The notes: generated by a model from the sequence alone, not told the origin. 43,283 nt of DNA from an uncultured Bacteroidales bacterium (GCA_944326265.1 CALVDE010000021.1:1-43283); one strand, 5' to 3'; shown: positions 31,559-40,041, numbered from the stretch's first letter. Numbers and translations are program-made.

Positions 31559-34500
31559 TTACTCACTTCCACATACTCATATTCAAGCGCGGGGCTGACC
31601 ACTACGGCATCAGCAGCATCGGGAATGTCCGCACCGCTGCGCAGCACCTTGAAGCTCACCCGGAACAGCAGGCCGTCTCCGGATACGAGAGGCTTCTCCC
31701 CGAGATTGACAAAGGTCGGATAGACCGCCTTCGTACCGTCGGTGTGCAGACGGTCGCGGGTGAGGTTCTCCATCTGCTGCAGGCCGATGGTCTCCACTCC
31801 GGTATATTCCAATGCCGAAGCATCGTAAGGAAGAGCCAGGCTCATGGCATTGACCGTCTTGAGCGAATCTCCGTAAAATGACAGGGTCAGGGTATCGCCG
31901 GCCTTGAGAGGCTTGTCCTGCACCTCCACACGCAGACCGCCGCAGAGAGTGTCGCCGGCGCTCCTGTGGTACTCGCGCATCCAGTACTCGGTGTCGATTC
32001 CGCCGTCGAGACGCACGGCCACTGCCGAGATATCGTAGGCATCTATGAGGCCGTTGCCATCTATATCACCGTCCGACACATAGTCGAAGTCGCTGTCGGA
32101 GCTGCGCAGACCGGTGTAGTTCATATAGGAGGTCAGGTCGTTCCCGTCCACCTTGCCGTCCTTGTTGATGTCACCGGGGATGACAGTCTCCGTTCCGGGC
32201 ACCTTGAAGACGTAGATCTCGCGGCCCGAGCCGTAGTTGTTCACCGCGTCGGATACAGCTATACGGATGTAGCGGGCTCTCGGGCCTCCGTCGAAGGTGA
32301 ATACCTTGGTCTGGCCGTCACGCTCCCACTCGAAGGCTCCGGCGGGAGTCCAGTCCTTGCCGTTCACGCTGTAGAAGACCTCACCCTTGAGCAGGACACC
32401 GTTGCCGGCATCCAGGCGGGGCAGGTACTCGAAGCGGTCGATATTGTTGATGCCCTGGAGGTCGAGGGTAAGCTCGAAGGGCAGGGCCTTGGCCTGATAC
32501 TTCGTATGCCAGGTGTCGCCGCTCTCGGCCCAGTCGAAGAGTCTCCATACCTCGAAGCCTTCCTGAGAGGGGAAGGAGCAGGAGCCTACGATACCGCGGA
32601 TGGCCCATTCCAGAGGATTGCCCTCGGTGGTGCAGCTGTAGTCAGTCCAGTCCGAGGCTCCGGTCAGGTTGACTGCCCTCAGACGGAAGCTGTAGTCTGT
32701 CTCGGGCTGCAGGTCTGCGAATGTCAGGTAAGTGTTCCGGATGCCGGTATGCAGCAGGCCGCCGAACTCTATCTCATAGTAGTCGGCCAGCTCCTGAGGC
32801 TCCCACGCGAGGGTAGCGGCATAAGGCTCCACCGTACTCTTGTCCGCCAGGATTACAGGAGCCGTCAGCTCTCCGCTGGAGATGCGGCTGTCATCGGCCG
32901 GTGCATACTCACAGCCGTCGATAATGAGCACTACGTCGTTCTGAGTGATGTCGCAGACGGGGATGGAGACGGTCAGTACAGGATTTTTCCTCAGGTCCAT
33001 CTTCTCGAACTCACTGCCGGGAGTGGCGAAGCGGTTGAGCTGAGGAGCCGCGTCATAGCTGTACTCCGCATTGACCTTCTTTCCTCCTGCCTTCACGGTG
33101 ACTTTCCTGGGCTCGGCAGTGATATTGACCCTCACCTGAGTGCTCTGATCCTTGACGAAGCCGTCGAAGCTGCCCTCGGCCGGATGAATGGTGAGGACGT
33201 ATCTGCCTCCGGACAGAGAGGCATCGATCTTAGTGGTGACGCTCTCTCCCGCGAGATAGCTCATCGTCCTGCCGTCATCGTCATACACATGGGTATGGTA
33301 CTCGCCCTCTGCGGGCCAGCACTCGAAAATACGCTCGGAGGGGTCAATCTGCGAGGGATTGTTGTTGGGACGTACCATCGGGATGACGGCACCCTGACGC
33401 ACGAACACGGGTAACTTCCACAGCGGTGCGGGGAAATTCTCCATGATGCGTCCTCCCTCATAGACAGCTCCGGTAAAATAATCCACCCACCTTCCCTCGG
33501 GGAGATAGATGCCGTCGCGGATGTCATTGCCGAGAGTATCGGCCTGGGTATCCTGATAGACGGGAGCTACGAGGAAATCGGGACCGAATAGATACTGGTA
33601 GCGGGTCGCGGGGGTATAGGTATAGTCATTGGGATAATCCAAGAACATGGCCCTCATCAGGGGTTTGCCGTCCACTGCGGCGCGGGACCAGGTATAGGCG
33701 TAGGGCAGCAGCTCGGACTTGAGCTTGAGGTACATGCGGTTGATGGAAGCGGCGGGCTCGCCCAGGGCATGGGGGTATTTCTCGTTGGAACCCCAGCCGT
33801 CCATATTGAGCTGCATGATGGAGAAGGTCTTCCACTGGAAGTCGCGGGTATTGACCACGGGGTCGAGACCGCCGAAGATACCGTCCATGTCGGAGCATAT
33901 ATTGGGCTGGCCGGAGAGTCCTGAGCCGATGTAGGTCGGGATGTGGAAGCGGATGTATTCCCAGTCGCCGCCGGTCTGGTCGCCCGACCACACTCCGGCA
34001 TAACGCTGGGTACCGGCCCAGCCGTCGAGGGTGATGATGAAGGGACGGGCGTCGTCACCGTAGTAGGGCATGATGCCGGCCACATCGGCTATACCATTGA
34101 GACCGAAGGAGTAGCCCCAGCCTACCCAGGCCACGTCAGTCTTGAGCACGCGGACACCGGCATCCCGGACCTCCTTGACGATATCCCTCTGCAGCAGAGC
34201 CTCGACACCCTCCTTGGGATGCAGATCGGACTGGGTCCACAGACCTATCTCCACACCTTTGGAGCGGGCATAGTCACCGAACGATTTCAGATTCAGGATA
34301 TTGCTGTCGAGCGTGGAAGTCTGGCCGTAACCGGCTCCGTAGCCGTCGTTGGGCAGAATCCACCCCAGGGGCATGTCGTGGGCCTCGTAGCGGTCCACCA
34401 CGGCGCGGGCGGAGAACCGGTAGTTGTCCTTCTCGCCGTTGAGCGACTCCCTGATGCCGCCGTTGTCCGTCTGGCTCTCCTTATACCGCTTGCCGTCCTC

Positions 34501-35400
34501 GAAAGACACGGTACGGGGACCGTCGGCCTCTACCCACCAGTCGCGGTTGTAGGCATTCAGATGGCCCTCGTAGAATGCGAACTTCGGCAGCAGTACCGGA
34601 TGACCCGTAAGCTGGTAGTAAGTATCCAGCAGAGCGACAGGATCCCCGGCCACCATCACGAATATGTCTAGATAATCCGTATCGTGGGTCAGAGCCACAG
34701 TTCCCTTTTCAGCGGCTCCGAAATCGTATGCTCCGGGAGCAAATGTATGCCATAGGATGCCGTATCCGCCGGTCGACCAGTAATAAGGAGCGGGCGAGGC
34801 CACCCCTCCGTCAGTCCAGCTGTTCTCATTGACGATGTTGATGACCCGGCCCTTGTGCGAGAAGCGTCCGTTCTGCACGCCGCCGCCGTAAAAATACTCT
34901 TCCGGAGATTCCTTGAACAAAAGCGTTGTACGGTCCTTGCCTCCCCTGGACTCGAAAAGCACCGGGGCCGCCTGCTCAAGGACGACGCTGCCGCTGCGCA
35001 GATCCGTCACGGTCATAGTTCCGTCAGCCTTGGCAAAAGACACCTTCAGGACACCGGTCGTCAGCTCCCAGGCCGTATCCGTCTCCGAAATGGAATAAGT
35101 CACGGCACGGCGTGGATTCCGGACCAGAATGTCGGCGGGAGGATCTGCCTCGGGATTACGGACGATGCCGCCGTTGTCATCCCTGAAGAGACGGAAAATA
35201 TCAGGAGCATAGAAATCCACTGTCATCCGGTGGCCGCTGCCGAGAATCAGCTCGGCCGATGTAGGGTTGAGCCGCCTGGCACAGTCCACCGCATCCTGAG
35301 CCGCTTCTGTCGGCGCAGCAGATGCAGAAGGTACGGAGATACAGGAGACTGCCGCTGCGGCAAATATCAGGAGCATTATTTTTTTCCATCTGGAGTACAT
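31555..35400 (-). CDS. Multidomain GH31 glycosidase with F5/8C, dockerin and cohesin-like domains
   Basis: Secreted, 1281 residues from ATG 35400 (MYSRWKK). I reject ATG 35442 because a -7 box lies inside that extension. Order: signal peptide (1-29); N-terminal beta domain; GH31 barrel with nucleophile Asp422 (VLKTDVAW) and acid/base Asp474 (VWSGDQTGGDW); C-terminal beta domains; FN3-like (about 845-930); F5/8 type C (about 935-1070); dockerin with two EF-hand-like repeats, GDINKDGKVDGNDL and GDIDGNGLIDAYDI (about 1076-1135); cohesin-like sandwich (about 1154-1281). The block around IRFHIPTYIGSGLSG resembles the GH31 alpha-N-acetylgalactosaminidases of Enterococcus faecalis and relatives, so GalNAc removal from Ser/Thr is my leading guess; alpha-glucosidase activity is the alternative. 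It leads the GH31-GH84-GH20-MFS operon. Confidence 0.88.
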   Translation of the reverse strand: MYSRWKKIMLLIFAAAAVSCISVPSASAAPTEAAQDAVDCARRLNPTSAELILGSGHRMTVDFYAPDIFRLFRDDNGGIVRNPEADPPADILVRNPRRAVTYSISETDTAWELTTGVLKVSFAKADGTMTVTDLRSGSVVLEQAAPVLFESRGGKDRTTLLFKESPEEYFYGGGVQNGRFSHKGRVINIVNENSWTDGGVASPAPYYWSTGGYGILWHTFAPGAYDFGAAEKGTVALTHDTDYLDIFVMVAGDPVALLDTYYQLTGHPVLLPKFAFYEGHLNAYNRDWWVEADGPRTVSFEDGKRYKESQTDNGGIRESLNGEKDNYRFSARAVVDRYEAHDMPLGWILPNDGYGAGYGQTSTLDSNILNLKSFGDYARSKGVEIGLWTQSDLHPKEGVEALLQRDIVKEVRDAGVRVLKTDVAWVGWGYSFGLNGIADVAGIMPYYGDDARPFIITLDGWAGTQRYAGVWSGDQTGGDWEYIRFHIPTYIGSGLSGQPNICSDMDGIFGGLDPVVNTRDFQWKTFSIMQLNMDGWGSNEKYPHALGEPAASINRMYLKLKSELLPYAYTWSRAAVDGKPLMRAMFLDYPNDYTYTPATRYQYLFGPDFLVAPVYQDTQADTLGNDIRDGIYLPEGRWVDYFTGAVYEGGRIMENFPAPLWKLPVFVRQGAVIPMVRPNNNPSQIDPSERIFECWPAEGEYHTHVYDDDGRTMSYLAGESVTTKIDASLSGGRYVLTIHPAEGSFDGFVKDQSTQVRVNITAEPRKVTVKAGGKKVNAEYSYDAAPQLNRFATPGSEFEKMDLRKNPVLTVSIPVCDITQNDVVLIIDGCEYAPADDSRISSGELTAPVILADKSTVEPYAATLAWEPQELADYYEIEFGGLLHTGIRNTYLTFADLQPETDYSFRLRAVNLTGASDWTDYSCTTEGNPLEWAIRGIVGSCSFPSQEGFEVWRLFDWAESGDTWHTKYQAKALPFELTLDLQGINNIDRFEYLPRLDAGNGVLLKGEVFYSVNGKDWTPAGAFEWERDGQTKVFTFDGGPRARYIRIAVSDAVNNYGSGREIYVFKVPGTETVIPGDINKDGKVDGNDLTSYMNYTGLRSSDSDFDYVSDGDIDGNGLIDAYDISAVAVRLDGGIDTEYWMREYHRSAGDTLCGGLRVEVQDKPLKAGDTLTLSFYGDSLKTVNAMSLALPYDASALEYTGVETIGLQQMENLTRDRLHTDGTKAVYPTFVNLGEKPLVSGDGLLFRVSFKVLRSGADIPDAADAVVVSPALEYEYVEVSK

Positions 35401-35423
35401 ATCAGATTTTTTTAAAATACTTA

Positions 35424-35431
35424 CAAATATA
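35424..35431 (-). promoter_or_regulatory. -7 box for the GH31-GH84-GH20-MFS operon
   Basis: TATATTTG on the minus strand, ending 23 nt before ATG 35400. It lies inside the open frame that starts at ATG 35442, which argues for the shorter GH31 protein. No clear -33 element, compatible with an activator-dependent promoter. Confidence 0.5.
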
Positions 35432-35445
35432 AGGTTTTTCAATTA

Positions 35446-35468
35446 CATCCGGCACATCTTTCCGGATG
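35446..35468. promoter_or_regulatory. Perfect inverted repeat upstream of the glycosidase operon
   Basis: CATCCGG (35446-35452) and CCGGATG (35462-35468) form a 7-bp inverted repeat with a 9-nt centre. It sits just upstream of the GH31 -7 box, where a -33 element or activator site would be, and has no T-run, so it is not a terminator. It may bind a regulator of the operon or of divergent glnA. Confidence 0.35.
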
Positions 35469-35515
35469 AACTTTCCTCACTTGCTGAAAGAGATGGAATA
35501 TTCTGCCTGACATAG

Positions 35516-35546
35516 TTGCAAATATGAATTATTTTATGCTCTTTTG
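35516..35546 (+). promoter_or_regulatory. Tentative promoter for glutamine synthetase
   Basis: TTG at 35516-35518, 20 bp, then CTCTTTTG at 35539-35546, which keeps the TTTG half of the -7 box but lacks the TA. The ATG is at 35580. The 9-mer TTGCTGAAA occurs at 35481-35489 and again at 35544-35552, the second copy touching this box. Confidence 0.3.
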
Positions 35547-35579
35547 CTGAAAAATTCATAATAACAAAAACATCTTTTT

Positions 35580-37085
35580 ATGGACAACAACATCCTGAAG
35601 TACAACATCAACCCCTTGGTCAACGCCATCGGCAAGACACCCGACCAGTTCACCAAGGAGGACATAATCAAGTACATTACCGACAACGGAATCCGCGTCG
35701 TAAACTTCCGCTACATCGCAGGAGACGGCAGGCTCAAGACCCTCAACTTCCCGGTCAGCAGCCTTCAGTACCTCGACCTGATCCTCTCGTTCGGAGAAAG
35801 AGTGGACGGTTCCAGCCTCTTCTCCTACATCCAGGCCGGCTCGAGCGACCTTTACGTCATTCCCCGCTTCTCTACGGCCTACCTCGATCCTTTCGCCGAG
35901 ATTCCCACCCTCGGACTGCTCTGTTCCTATTTCACCAAGGACGGACTGCCCCTGGAGAGCTCTCCCGAGTACACCCTCCGCAAGGCTCACGAGGAGTTCA
36001 AGAAGACTACAGGCTACACCTTCGAGGCCATGGGCGAGCTGGAGTTCTACGTCATCTATGACGACGACTGCTGCTTCCCCTCGGAGAATCAGCGCGGTTA
36101 CCACGAGTCTACCCCCTTCACCAAGGTAGAGGCATTCCGTACCGAAGCCATGAAGCTCATCTCCCAGGTCGGCGGCAACATCAAGTACGCCCACTCCGAG
36201 GTCGGCAACTTCACCCTCGACGGCAAGGTGTACGAGCAGAACGAGATCGAGTTCCTCGTATCGCCCGTAGAGTCCGCCGCTGACCAGCTCGTGATGGCCA
36301 AATGGATTCTCCGCACACTGGCATGGCAGTACGGATTCGACATCACCTTCGCTCCGAAAATCACCGAGGGCAAGGCAGGCAGCGGCCTGCATTTCCACAC
36401 CCGCATGATGAACGGCGAGCACTCCGTGATGCTCAAGGACGGCCGCCTCTCCGACGAGGCCCGCAAAGCCATCGCAGGCTACATGACCTGCGCTTCCTCG
36501 CTGACCGCATTCGGCAACGCCAACCCTACCTCCTACTTCCGTCTCGTGCCTCATCAGGAGGCTCCCACCAGCATCTGCTGGGGCGACCGCAACCGTTCCG
36601 TGCTCGTGCGCGTACCCCTCGGATGGACAGGCAGGAGCGACATGTCCGCCATCGCCAACGGCCTGCCCCAGAATCCCGACATCGTGATGCCCGACAAGCA
36701 GACCGTAGAACTCCGCTCCGGTGACGGCTCGGCCGACATCCACCTGATGCTTGCCGGATTAGTGACCGCCGCGCGTATCGGCTTCGAGCTCCCCGACGCT
36801 CTCGAGATAGCAAAAAAGACCTACGTGGACGTCAACATCCACGACGACAAGAACGCAGCCATCCTCAACTCGCTGGCACAGCTGCCCACATCCTGCGCAG
36901 AGTCAGCTGACGAACTGGAAAAGAACCGCGCCCTCTACGAGGCCAAAGGAGTGTTCTCAAAGAGCATGATCGACGGACGCATCGCCATGCTCCGCGCCTA
37001 CAACGACGCCAACATCCGCGAGGAGGTCAAACGCGACAAGGGCCTGATGATGGAGCTTGTCCGCAAGTACTATCACTGCGGATAG
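35580..37085 (+). CDS. glnA: Glutamine synthetase (type I-like)
   Basis: It makes glutamine from glutamate, ammonia and ATP. The 501-residue protein has an N-terminal beta-grasp domain (about 25-110) and a catalytic domain. The GELEFYV metal block is near 157, AGSGLHFHT near 265, the ATP/glutamate segment NPTSYFRLVP near 315-325, and RSGDGSADIHLMLAG near 380-395 replaces the usual R-x-P-x-x-x-x-NPY-x-x-x-A region. Length is closer to the 440-500 residues of GSI than the 700-plus of GSIII. I see no adenylylation-type motif with confidence. It stands alone between the glycosidase promoter and a terminator. Confidence 0.92.
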   Translation: MDNNILKYNINPLVNAIGKTPDQFTKEDIIKYITDNGIRVVNFRYIAGDGRLKTLNFPVSSLQYLDLILSFGERVDGSSLFSYIQAGSSDLYVIPRFSTAYLDPFAEIPTLGLLCSYFTKDGLPLESSPEYTLRKAHEEFKKTTGYTFEAMGELEFYVIYDDDCCFPSENQRGYHESTPFTKVEAFRTEAMKLISQVGGNIKYAHSEVGNFTLDGKVYEQNEIEFLVSPVESAADQLVMAKWILRTLAWQYGFDITFAPKITEGKAGSGLHFHTRMMNGEHSVMLKDGRLSDEARKAIAGYMTCASSLTAFGNANPTSYFRLVPHQEAPTSICWGDRNRSVLVRVPLGWTGRSDMSAIANGLPQNPDIVMPDKQTVELRSGDGSADIHLMLAGLVTAARIGFELPDALEIAKKTYVDVNIHDDKNAAILNSLAQLPTSCAESADELEKNRALYEAKGVFSKSMIDGRIAMLRAYNDANIREEVKRDKGLMMELVRKYYHCG

Positions 37086-37118
37086 GAACCGGGGCCGGAG
37101 CCCCAAACGCAAAAGAGA

Positions 37119-37154
37119 AAAGGACATCAGCCACAGAAACTGATGTCCTTTTTC
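37119..37154. terminator. Strong terminator after glnA, possibly bidirectional
   Basis: AGGACATCAG (37121-37130) pairs with CTGATGTCCT (37140-37149) around a 9-nt loop, followed by TTTTT. On the other strand the stem is followed by CTTTTCTCTTTT, so it may also end transcripts of the convergent hypothetical gene. The interval 37155-37231 shows nothing else I can support. Confidence 0.88.
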
Positions 37155-37231
37155 CTTATTAACCTAAACTTAACCTATGAAAAAACTATCGCTGTACCCT
37201 GATGCAAACTGCGTGCCAAAAGTCTTACAAG

Positions 37232-38020
37232 CTATGGAATCACGTACCGGGACTTCTGTACGGGCGGGGGACCCGCAGGCCCTGAACTACCAATACTCCG
37301 CACCTGGACTGACCTGGTATCCCCACGTCCGCTGTTTCCCCTGAGAGCCGCCTTGAACTGCTGCGACGGATTCTCCGGATCATACTGAGGCACGGGCAGC
37401 GACGGATAATAGACACTCGGATCGAAATTAGGGTCCAGGAATATCATATCATCGAACCAGGGCTGTCCCCCTACGAATGGCCGCGGCACGAGCATTTCCA
37501 TCGGAGAACCGCCCAAAAAGCCACCGGCGCCTCCGAGTATTCCCATCACTATCGCCACGACAGAGTAGACGGCCGGATTCTGCGCCCGAAGATCCTGCAG
37601 GAACTGAGGCATGCCGCTGTCGTATATCATACGGGAAAGTATCAGCCTCCGGTCTCTGGCAAGTATCTCGTCTATCTCAAGAGGACGGCTGGCCGCCCAT
37701 TTCAGATTGTCCTCAACGACATCCAGCGGCAGATATCTCGGATGAAACGCCGACGCCGGCAACAGTCCCGCCGCCATCAGCACCGAATCCCTTCCGGCCT
37801 TATCCAGCATCCCGACCTCCACGGCCCGGTCCATCAGCGCCCGGATATCCGCCTCGTATTCCGCTACCAGCGATGCTACCGTATCCCGCTCCTGCTGCCG
37901 GACACCTTTCGCAGCCGCATCCGACTCCTGCGCCATAACACTGCCCGCGCAGCATGCCGCCAGCACCGTCACCAGCACCGGCACAACCACATATTTTACT
38001 GATTTCCCCATAGTCCCCAT
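37232..38020 (-). CDS. Secreted or membrane-bound hypothetical protein
   Basis: I recognise no family. From ATG 38020 (MGTMGKSVKYV) the 262-residue protein has a signal peptide (VVVPVLVTVLAACCAGSVMAQ), then a charged helical region (about 30-140) with AEYEADIRALMDRAVEVG and LARDRRLILSRMIYDS. A Gly-rich hydrophobic stretch follows (VAIVMGILGGAGGFLGG, about 152-170), then a Pro-rich, low-complexity end (YYPSLPVPQYDPENP). ATG 38011 is an equal alternative. The open frame extends to 38089, but an AATATTTG -7-like box at 38030-38037 argues for a start below it. It is probably a Bacteroidales-specific envelope protein. Confidence 0.6.
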   Translation of the reverse strand: MGTMGKSVKYVVVPVLVTVLAACCAGSVMAQESDAAAKGVRQQERDTVASLVAEYEADIRALMDRAVEVGMLDKAGRDSVLMAAGLLPASAFHPRYLPLDVVEDNLKWAASRPLEIDEILARDRRLILSRMIYDSGMPQFLQDLRAQNPAVYSVVAIVMGILGGAGGFLGGSPMEMLVPRPFVGGQPWFDDMIFLDPNFDPSVYYPSLPVPQYDPENPSQQFKAALRGNSGRGDTRSVQVRSIGSSGPAGPPPVQKSRYVIP

Positions 38021-38065
38021 CACAACCGCAAATATTGAGCCACAACACCTTAGGAAGGAGTCAAT

Positions 38066-38103
38066 CAAAAGAAAAGCACCCGCAGCCACACGGCCGCAGG
38101 TGC
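38066..38103 (-). terminator. Terminator after tRNA-Gln/tRNA-Met
   Basis: On the minus strand a 12-bp stem (38092-38103 with 38076-38087, including two G-U pairs) encloses a 4-nt loop and is followed by TTTTCTTTT. It closes the tRNA-Gln-tRNA-Met transcript 12 nt after tRNA-Met. Confidence 0.88.
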
Positions 38104-38115
38104 CTCTAAGTCAAG

Positions 38116-38189
38116 TAGCGAGACCCAGGATTGAACTGGGGACCTCATGATTATGAATCATGCGCTCTAACCAGCTGAGCTATCTCGCC
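38116..38189 (-). tRNA. tRNA-Met (anticodon CAT), elongator type
   Basis: A 74-nt cloverleaf with acceptor GGCGAGA/TCTCGCT, D arm GCTCAGCTGGTTAGAGC, and anticodon stem CATGA/TCATG around TTCATAA (anticodon CAT). The paired acceptor end and D arm rule out the initiator type. A tRNA-Ile with modified CAT cannot be fully excluded. No CCA encoded. Confidence 0.88.
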
Positions 38190-38198
38190 ATCATTTTG

Positions 38199-38269
38199 TT
38201 GAGCTACCAGGAGTCGAACCTAGATTTACAGAGCCAGAATCTGTCGTGCTGCCATTACACCATAGCTCA
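38199..38269 (-). tRNA. tRNA-Gln (anticodon CTG)
   Basis: A 71-nt cloverleaf with acceptor TGAGCTA/TAGCTCA (U1-A72, as usual for tRNA-Gln) and anticodon stem ACAGA/TCTGT around TTCTGGC, giving CTG (codon CAG). It precedes tRNA-Met by 9 nt in the same transcript. Its presence alongside tRNA-Glu agrees with direct charging by a GlnRS, as known for Bacteroides, but does not prove it. Confidence 0.93.
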
Positions 38270-38284
38270 GTGCGAATCGGAGCG

Positions 38285-38313
38285 CAAAGGTATACAATTT
38301 TTGGAAAATACAA
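38285..38313 (-). promoter_or_regulatory. Promoter of the tRNA-Gln-tRNA-Met unit
   Basis: On the minus strand TTG (38313-38311) is followed after 18 bp by TACCTTTG (38292-38285). The tRNA-Gln 5' end is 16 nt downstream, the same layout as at the tRNA-Glu promoters. Confidence 0.75.
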
Positions 38314-38344
38314 AAATTTTTTACGCAATCCGATACTTGCGGAA

Positions 38345-38917
38345 TTACTCCCTGATGACCTGGACCTCGTTGTGCAGCCCGAGCTTGATAATGGACGAGG
38401 CTCTGCCGGTGGACCCCTGGTCCATGGACTGGTCGACGGCCATGTTCACTGCGCTTCTCACCTCGTCCGGGATGTCGGCGAAACGGCGCGGTGCCTGAGT
38501 CCCGGAAACATTGGCCGAAGTGGAGACGATGGGCTTGCCGAAACGGCGGACCAGTTCCACGCAGAAGTCGTTCTTGGGAATACGGATGGCGATGCTGCCG
38601 TCCTCGGCAGTGACATTGGGAGCCAAGTTGATGCCCTCGGGATAAATGATGGTCAGAGGCTTGTCGCTCAGGGACTCGACGGTGACGGCCATCTCGGGAA
38701 TCTCCCGGACGTACCTGGCCACCATGTCCATATCGCAGGCCAGGATGATGAGACTCTTGGAGTCCGCCCTCTGTTTGATCTCAAAGATACGCTCGACCGC
38801 TCTCTCATCCGTAGCATCACAGCCGATGCCCCAGATAGTGTCAGTAGGATAAAGAAGAATTCCTCCGGACTTTAAGACCCTTACTGCTTCTTCAATCTGT
38901 TCTTTTCTCTGTATCAT
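38345..38917 (-). CDS. Sua5/YciO/YrdC family protein (threonylcarbamoyl-AMP synthase type)
   Basis: The family makes threonylcarbamoyl-AMP for t6A37 of tRNA. The 190-residue protein has GGILLYPTDTIWGIGCDA near 17-34, IKQRADSKSLIILA near 48-61, the SIAIRIPKNDF block near 115, and STSANVSG near 139-146, all typical. It is short, without the extra Sua5 C-terminal domain, so it is TsaC/YciO-like. Start ATG 38917 gives MIQRKEQIEEAVRVL, the normal beginning. The open frame continues to 39130, but that part lies inside the EEP gene in another frame. It is the last gene of the mutL operon, 11 bp after EEP. Confidence 0.9.
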   Translation of the reverse strand: MIQRKEQIEEAVRVLKSGGILLYPTDTIWGIGCDATDERAVERIFEIKQRADSKSLIILACDMDMVARYVREIPEMAVTVESLSDKPLTIIYPEGINLAPNVTAEDGSIAIRIPKNDFCVELVRRFGKPIVSTSANVSGTQAPRRFADIPDEVRSAVNMAVDQSMDQGSTGRASSIIKLGLHNEVQVIRE

Positions 38918-38928
38918 AACCGTATATT

Positions 38929-40026
38929 TTACATGTATGCTTTCACAATCACCGGATAATGGTCCGACCAGCCGGCCCTGGGAGTGCGGTGCTCCATCAC
39001 CTGCACATCCTGCGGGACGAACACATAGTCTATCCTGAGCAGCGGCCACAGCAGCCTGTAGGTGGCCCCGAACCCCTTTCCTGCCTCGCAGAATGTATCC
39101 TTGCGGCCCTTGTACAGGCTCCGGAAGCAATACGACATCGGGGTGTCGTTGACATCTCCGCAGATGACCGGAGGCAGGCCGCTCCTTGAAATATCCTCCA
39201 GCAAAGCCCGTACCTGACTGCCTCTCCGGGAGGAAGATTTTCTGACTTTTTCATGCGCGTCCGCAAGTTCCCTGGAAAATCCGTCATAGCCGCCGCGTAT
39301 CTTCTTGATGAGCGAGGTCAGCGATATGTTGTTGGATTCCAGATGCACATTGTACAGCCGCAACAGCGAGCCGCCGTATTCGATATCGGTATAGAGCACC
39401 ATATTGGTGGTCCCTCTGAAGGGCAGGAAACCGTCCTTACGCACAGGCAGACGGCTCAGGGTCACATTGCCCACATAGTCTCCGTTGCGCAGCCTGAAAT
39501 AATGTTCCCGCACGTATGGATAATCCGGAAACATGCGGCGAAGCTGCATCGGATCACCGGTGCGGAATTCCTGAAGTGCGACCACATCCGGAGATTCGGT
39601 GTCTATGAGGGCCTTGACCCCGTGTATATTGTCATCGGGCTCCGGAGACTTCCCTGAGCGGAAGCCCCCCACGTTCCAAGTCAGTATCCTGAGCCCGTCA
39701 GTTCTTTCCACCACACTTTCCGGCAAGGCGTTGCGGTCTCCCGAACGGACAAAGAAGCCGACGGAGAACAGGGCCGGAAGCAAGGCTATGACCGGAATCC
39801 AGGCCGAGGAGGACCAGCGCAGCAGAGCCATGACCAGCAGCAGCACATTGACCGCCAGCATGGGGATGAAATACAGTCCGAAAAATCCCGCAGGAGGAAA
39901 CACCCCGGGATCTATAAGCACCGACACGTAACTCAGCAGCAGCAGTATGCAGCATACTGTAGCCACCAGCCTGAAGGACAGGCTCAGGAAAGGGCTGTGC
40001 CTCTTTCTGGATTCGCGCCCGGTCAT
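38929..40026 (-). CDS. Membrane-anchored endonuclease/exonuclease/phosphatase (EEP) family protein
   Basis: The 365-residue protein has three hydrophobic helices at the start (about 14-35, 45-68, 73-93), then an EEP domain (about 105-365). The fold's signature residues are present: ILTWNVGGF (Asn), VVALQEF (Glu), VICGDVNDTP (Asp and Asn) and WSDHYPVIV (Asp and His). Members cut DNA, RNA or phosphoinositides; substrate unknown. The topology puts the domain probably outside the cytoplasmic membrane. It is between rhomboid (15 bp) and Sua5-like (11 bp), all minus strand. Confidence 0.88.
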   Translation of the reverse strand: MTGRESRKRHSPFLSLSFRLVATVCCILLLLSYVSVLIDPGVFPPAGFFGLYFIPMLAVNVLLLVMALLRWSSSAWIPVIALLPALFSVGFFVRSGDRNALPESVVERTDGLRILTWNVGGFRSGKSPEPDDNIHGVKALIDTESPDVVALQEFRTGDPMQLRRMFPDYPYVREHYFRLRNGDYVGNVTLSRLPVRKDGFLPFRGTTNMVLYTDIEYGGSLLRLYNVHLESNNISLTSLIKKIRGGYDGFSRELADAHEKVRKSSSRRGSQVRALLEDISRSGLPPVICGDVNDTPMSYCFRSLYKGRKDTFCEAGKGFGATYRLLWPLLRIDYVFVPQDVQVMEHRTPRAGWSDHYPVIVKAYM

Positions 40027-40041
40027 CTGGATTAATGCCGG

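Noticed and set aside
37178-37345. Short open frame beginning ATGAAAAAACTATCG after the glnA terminator
   Set aside because: Overlaps the hypothetical gene at 37232-38020 on the other strand, has no promoter and no known relatives; treated as chance.
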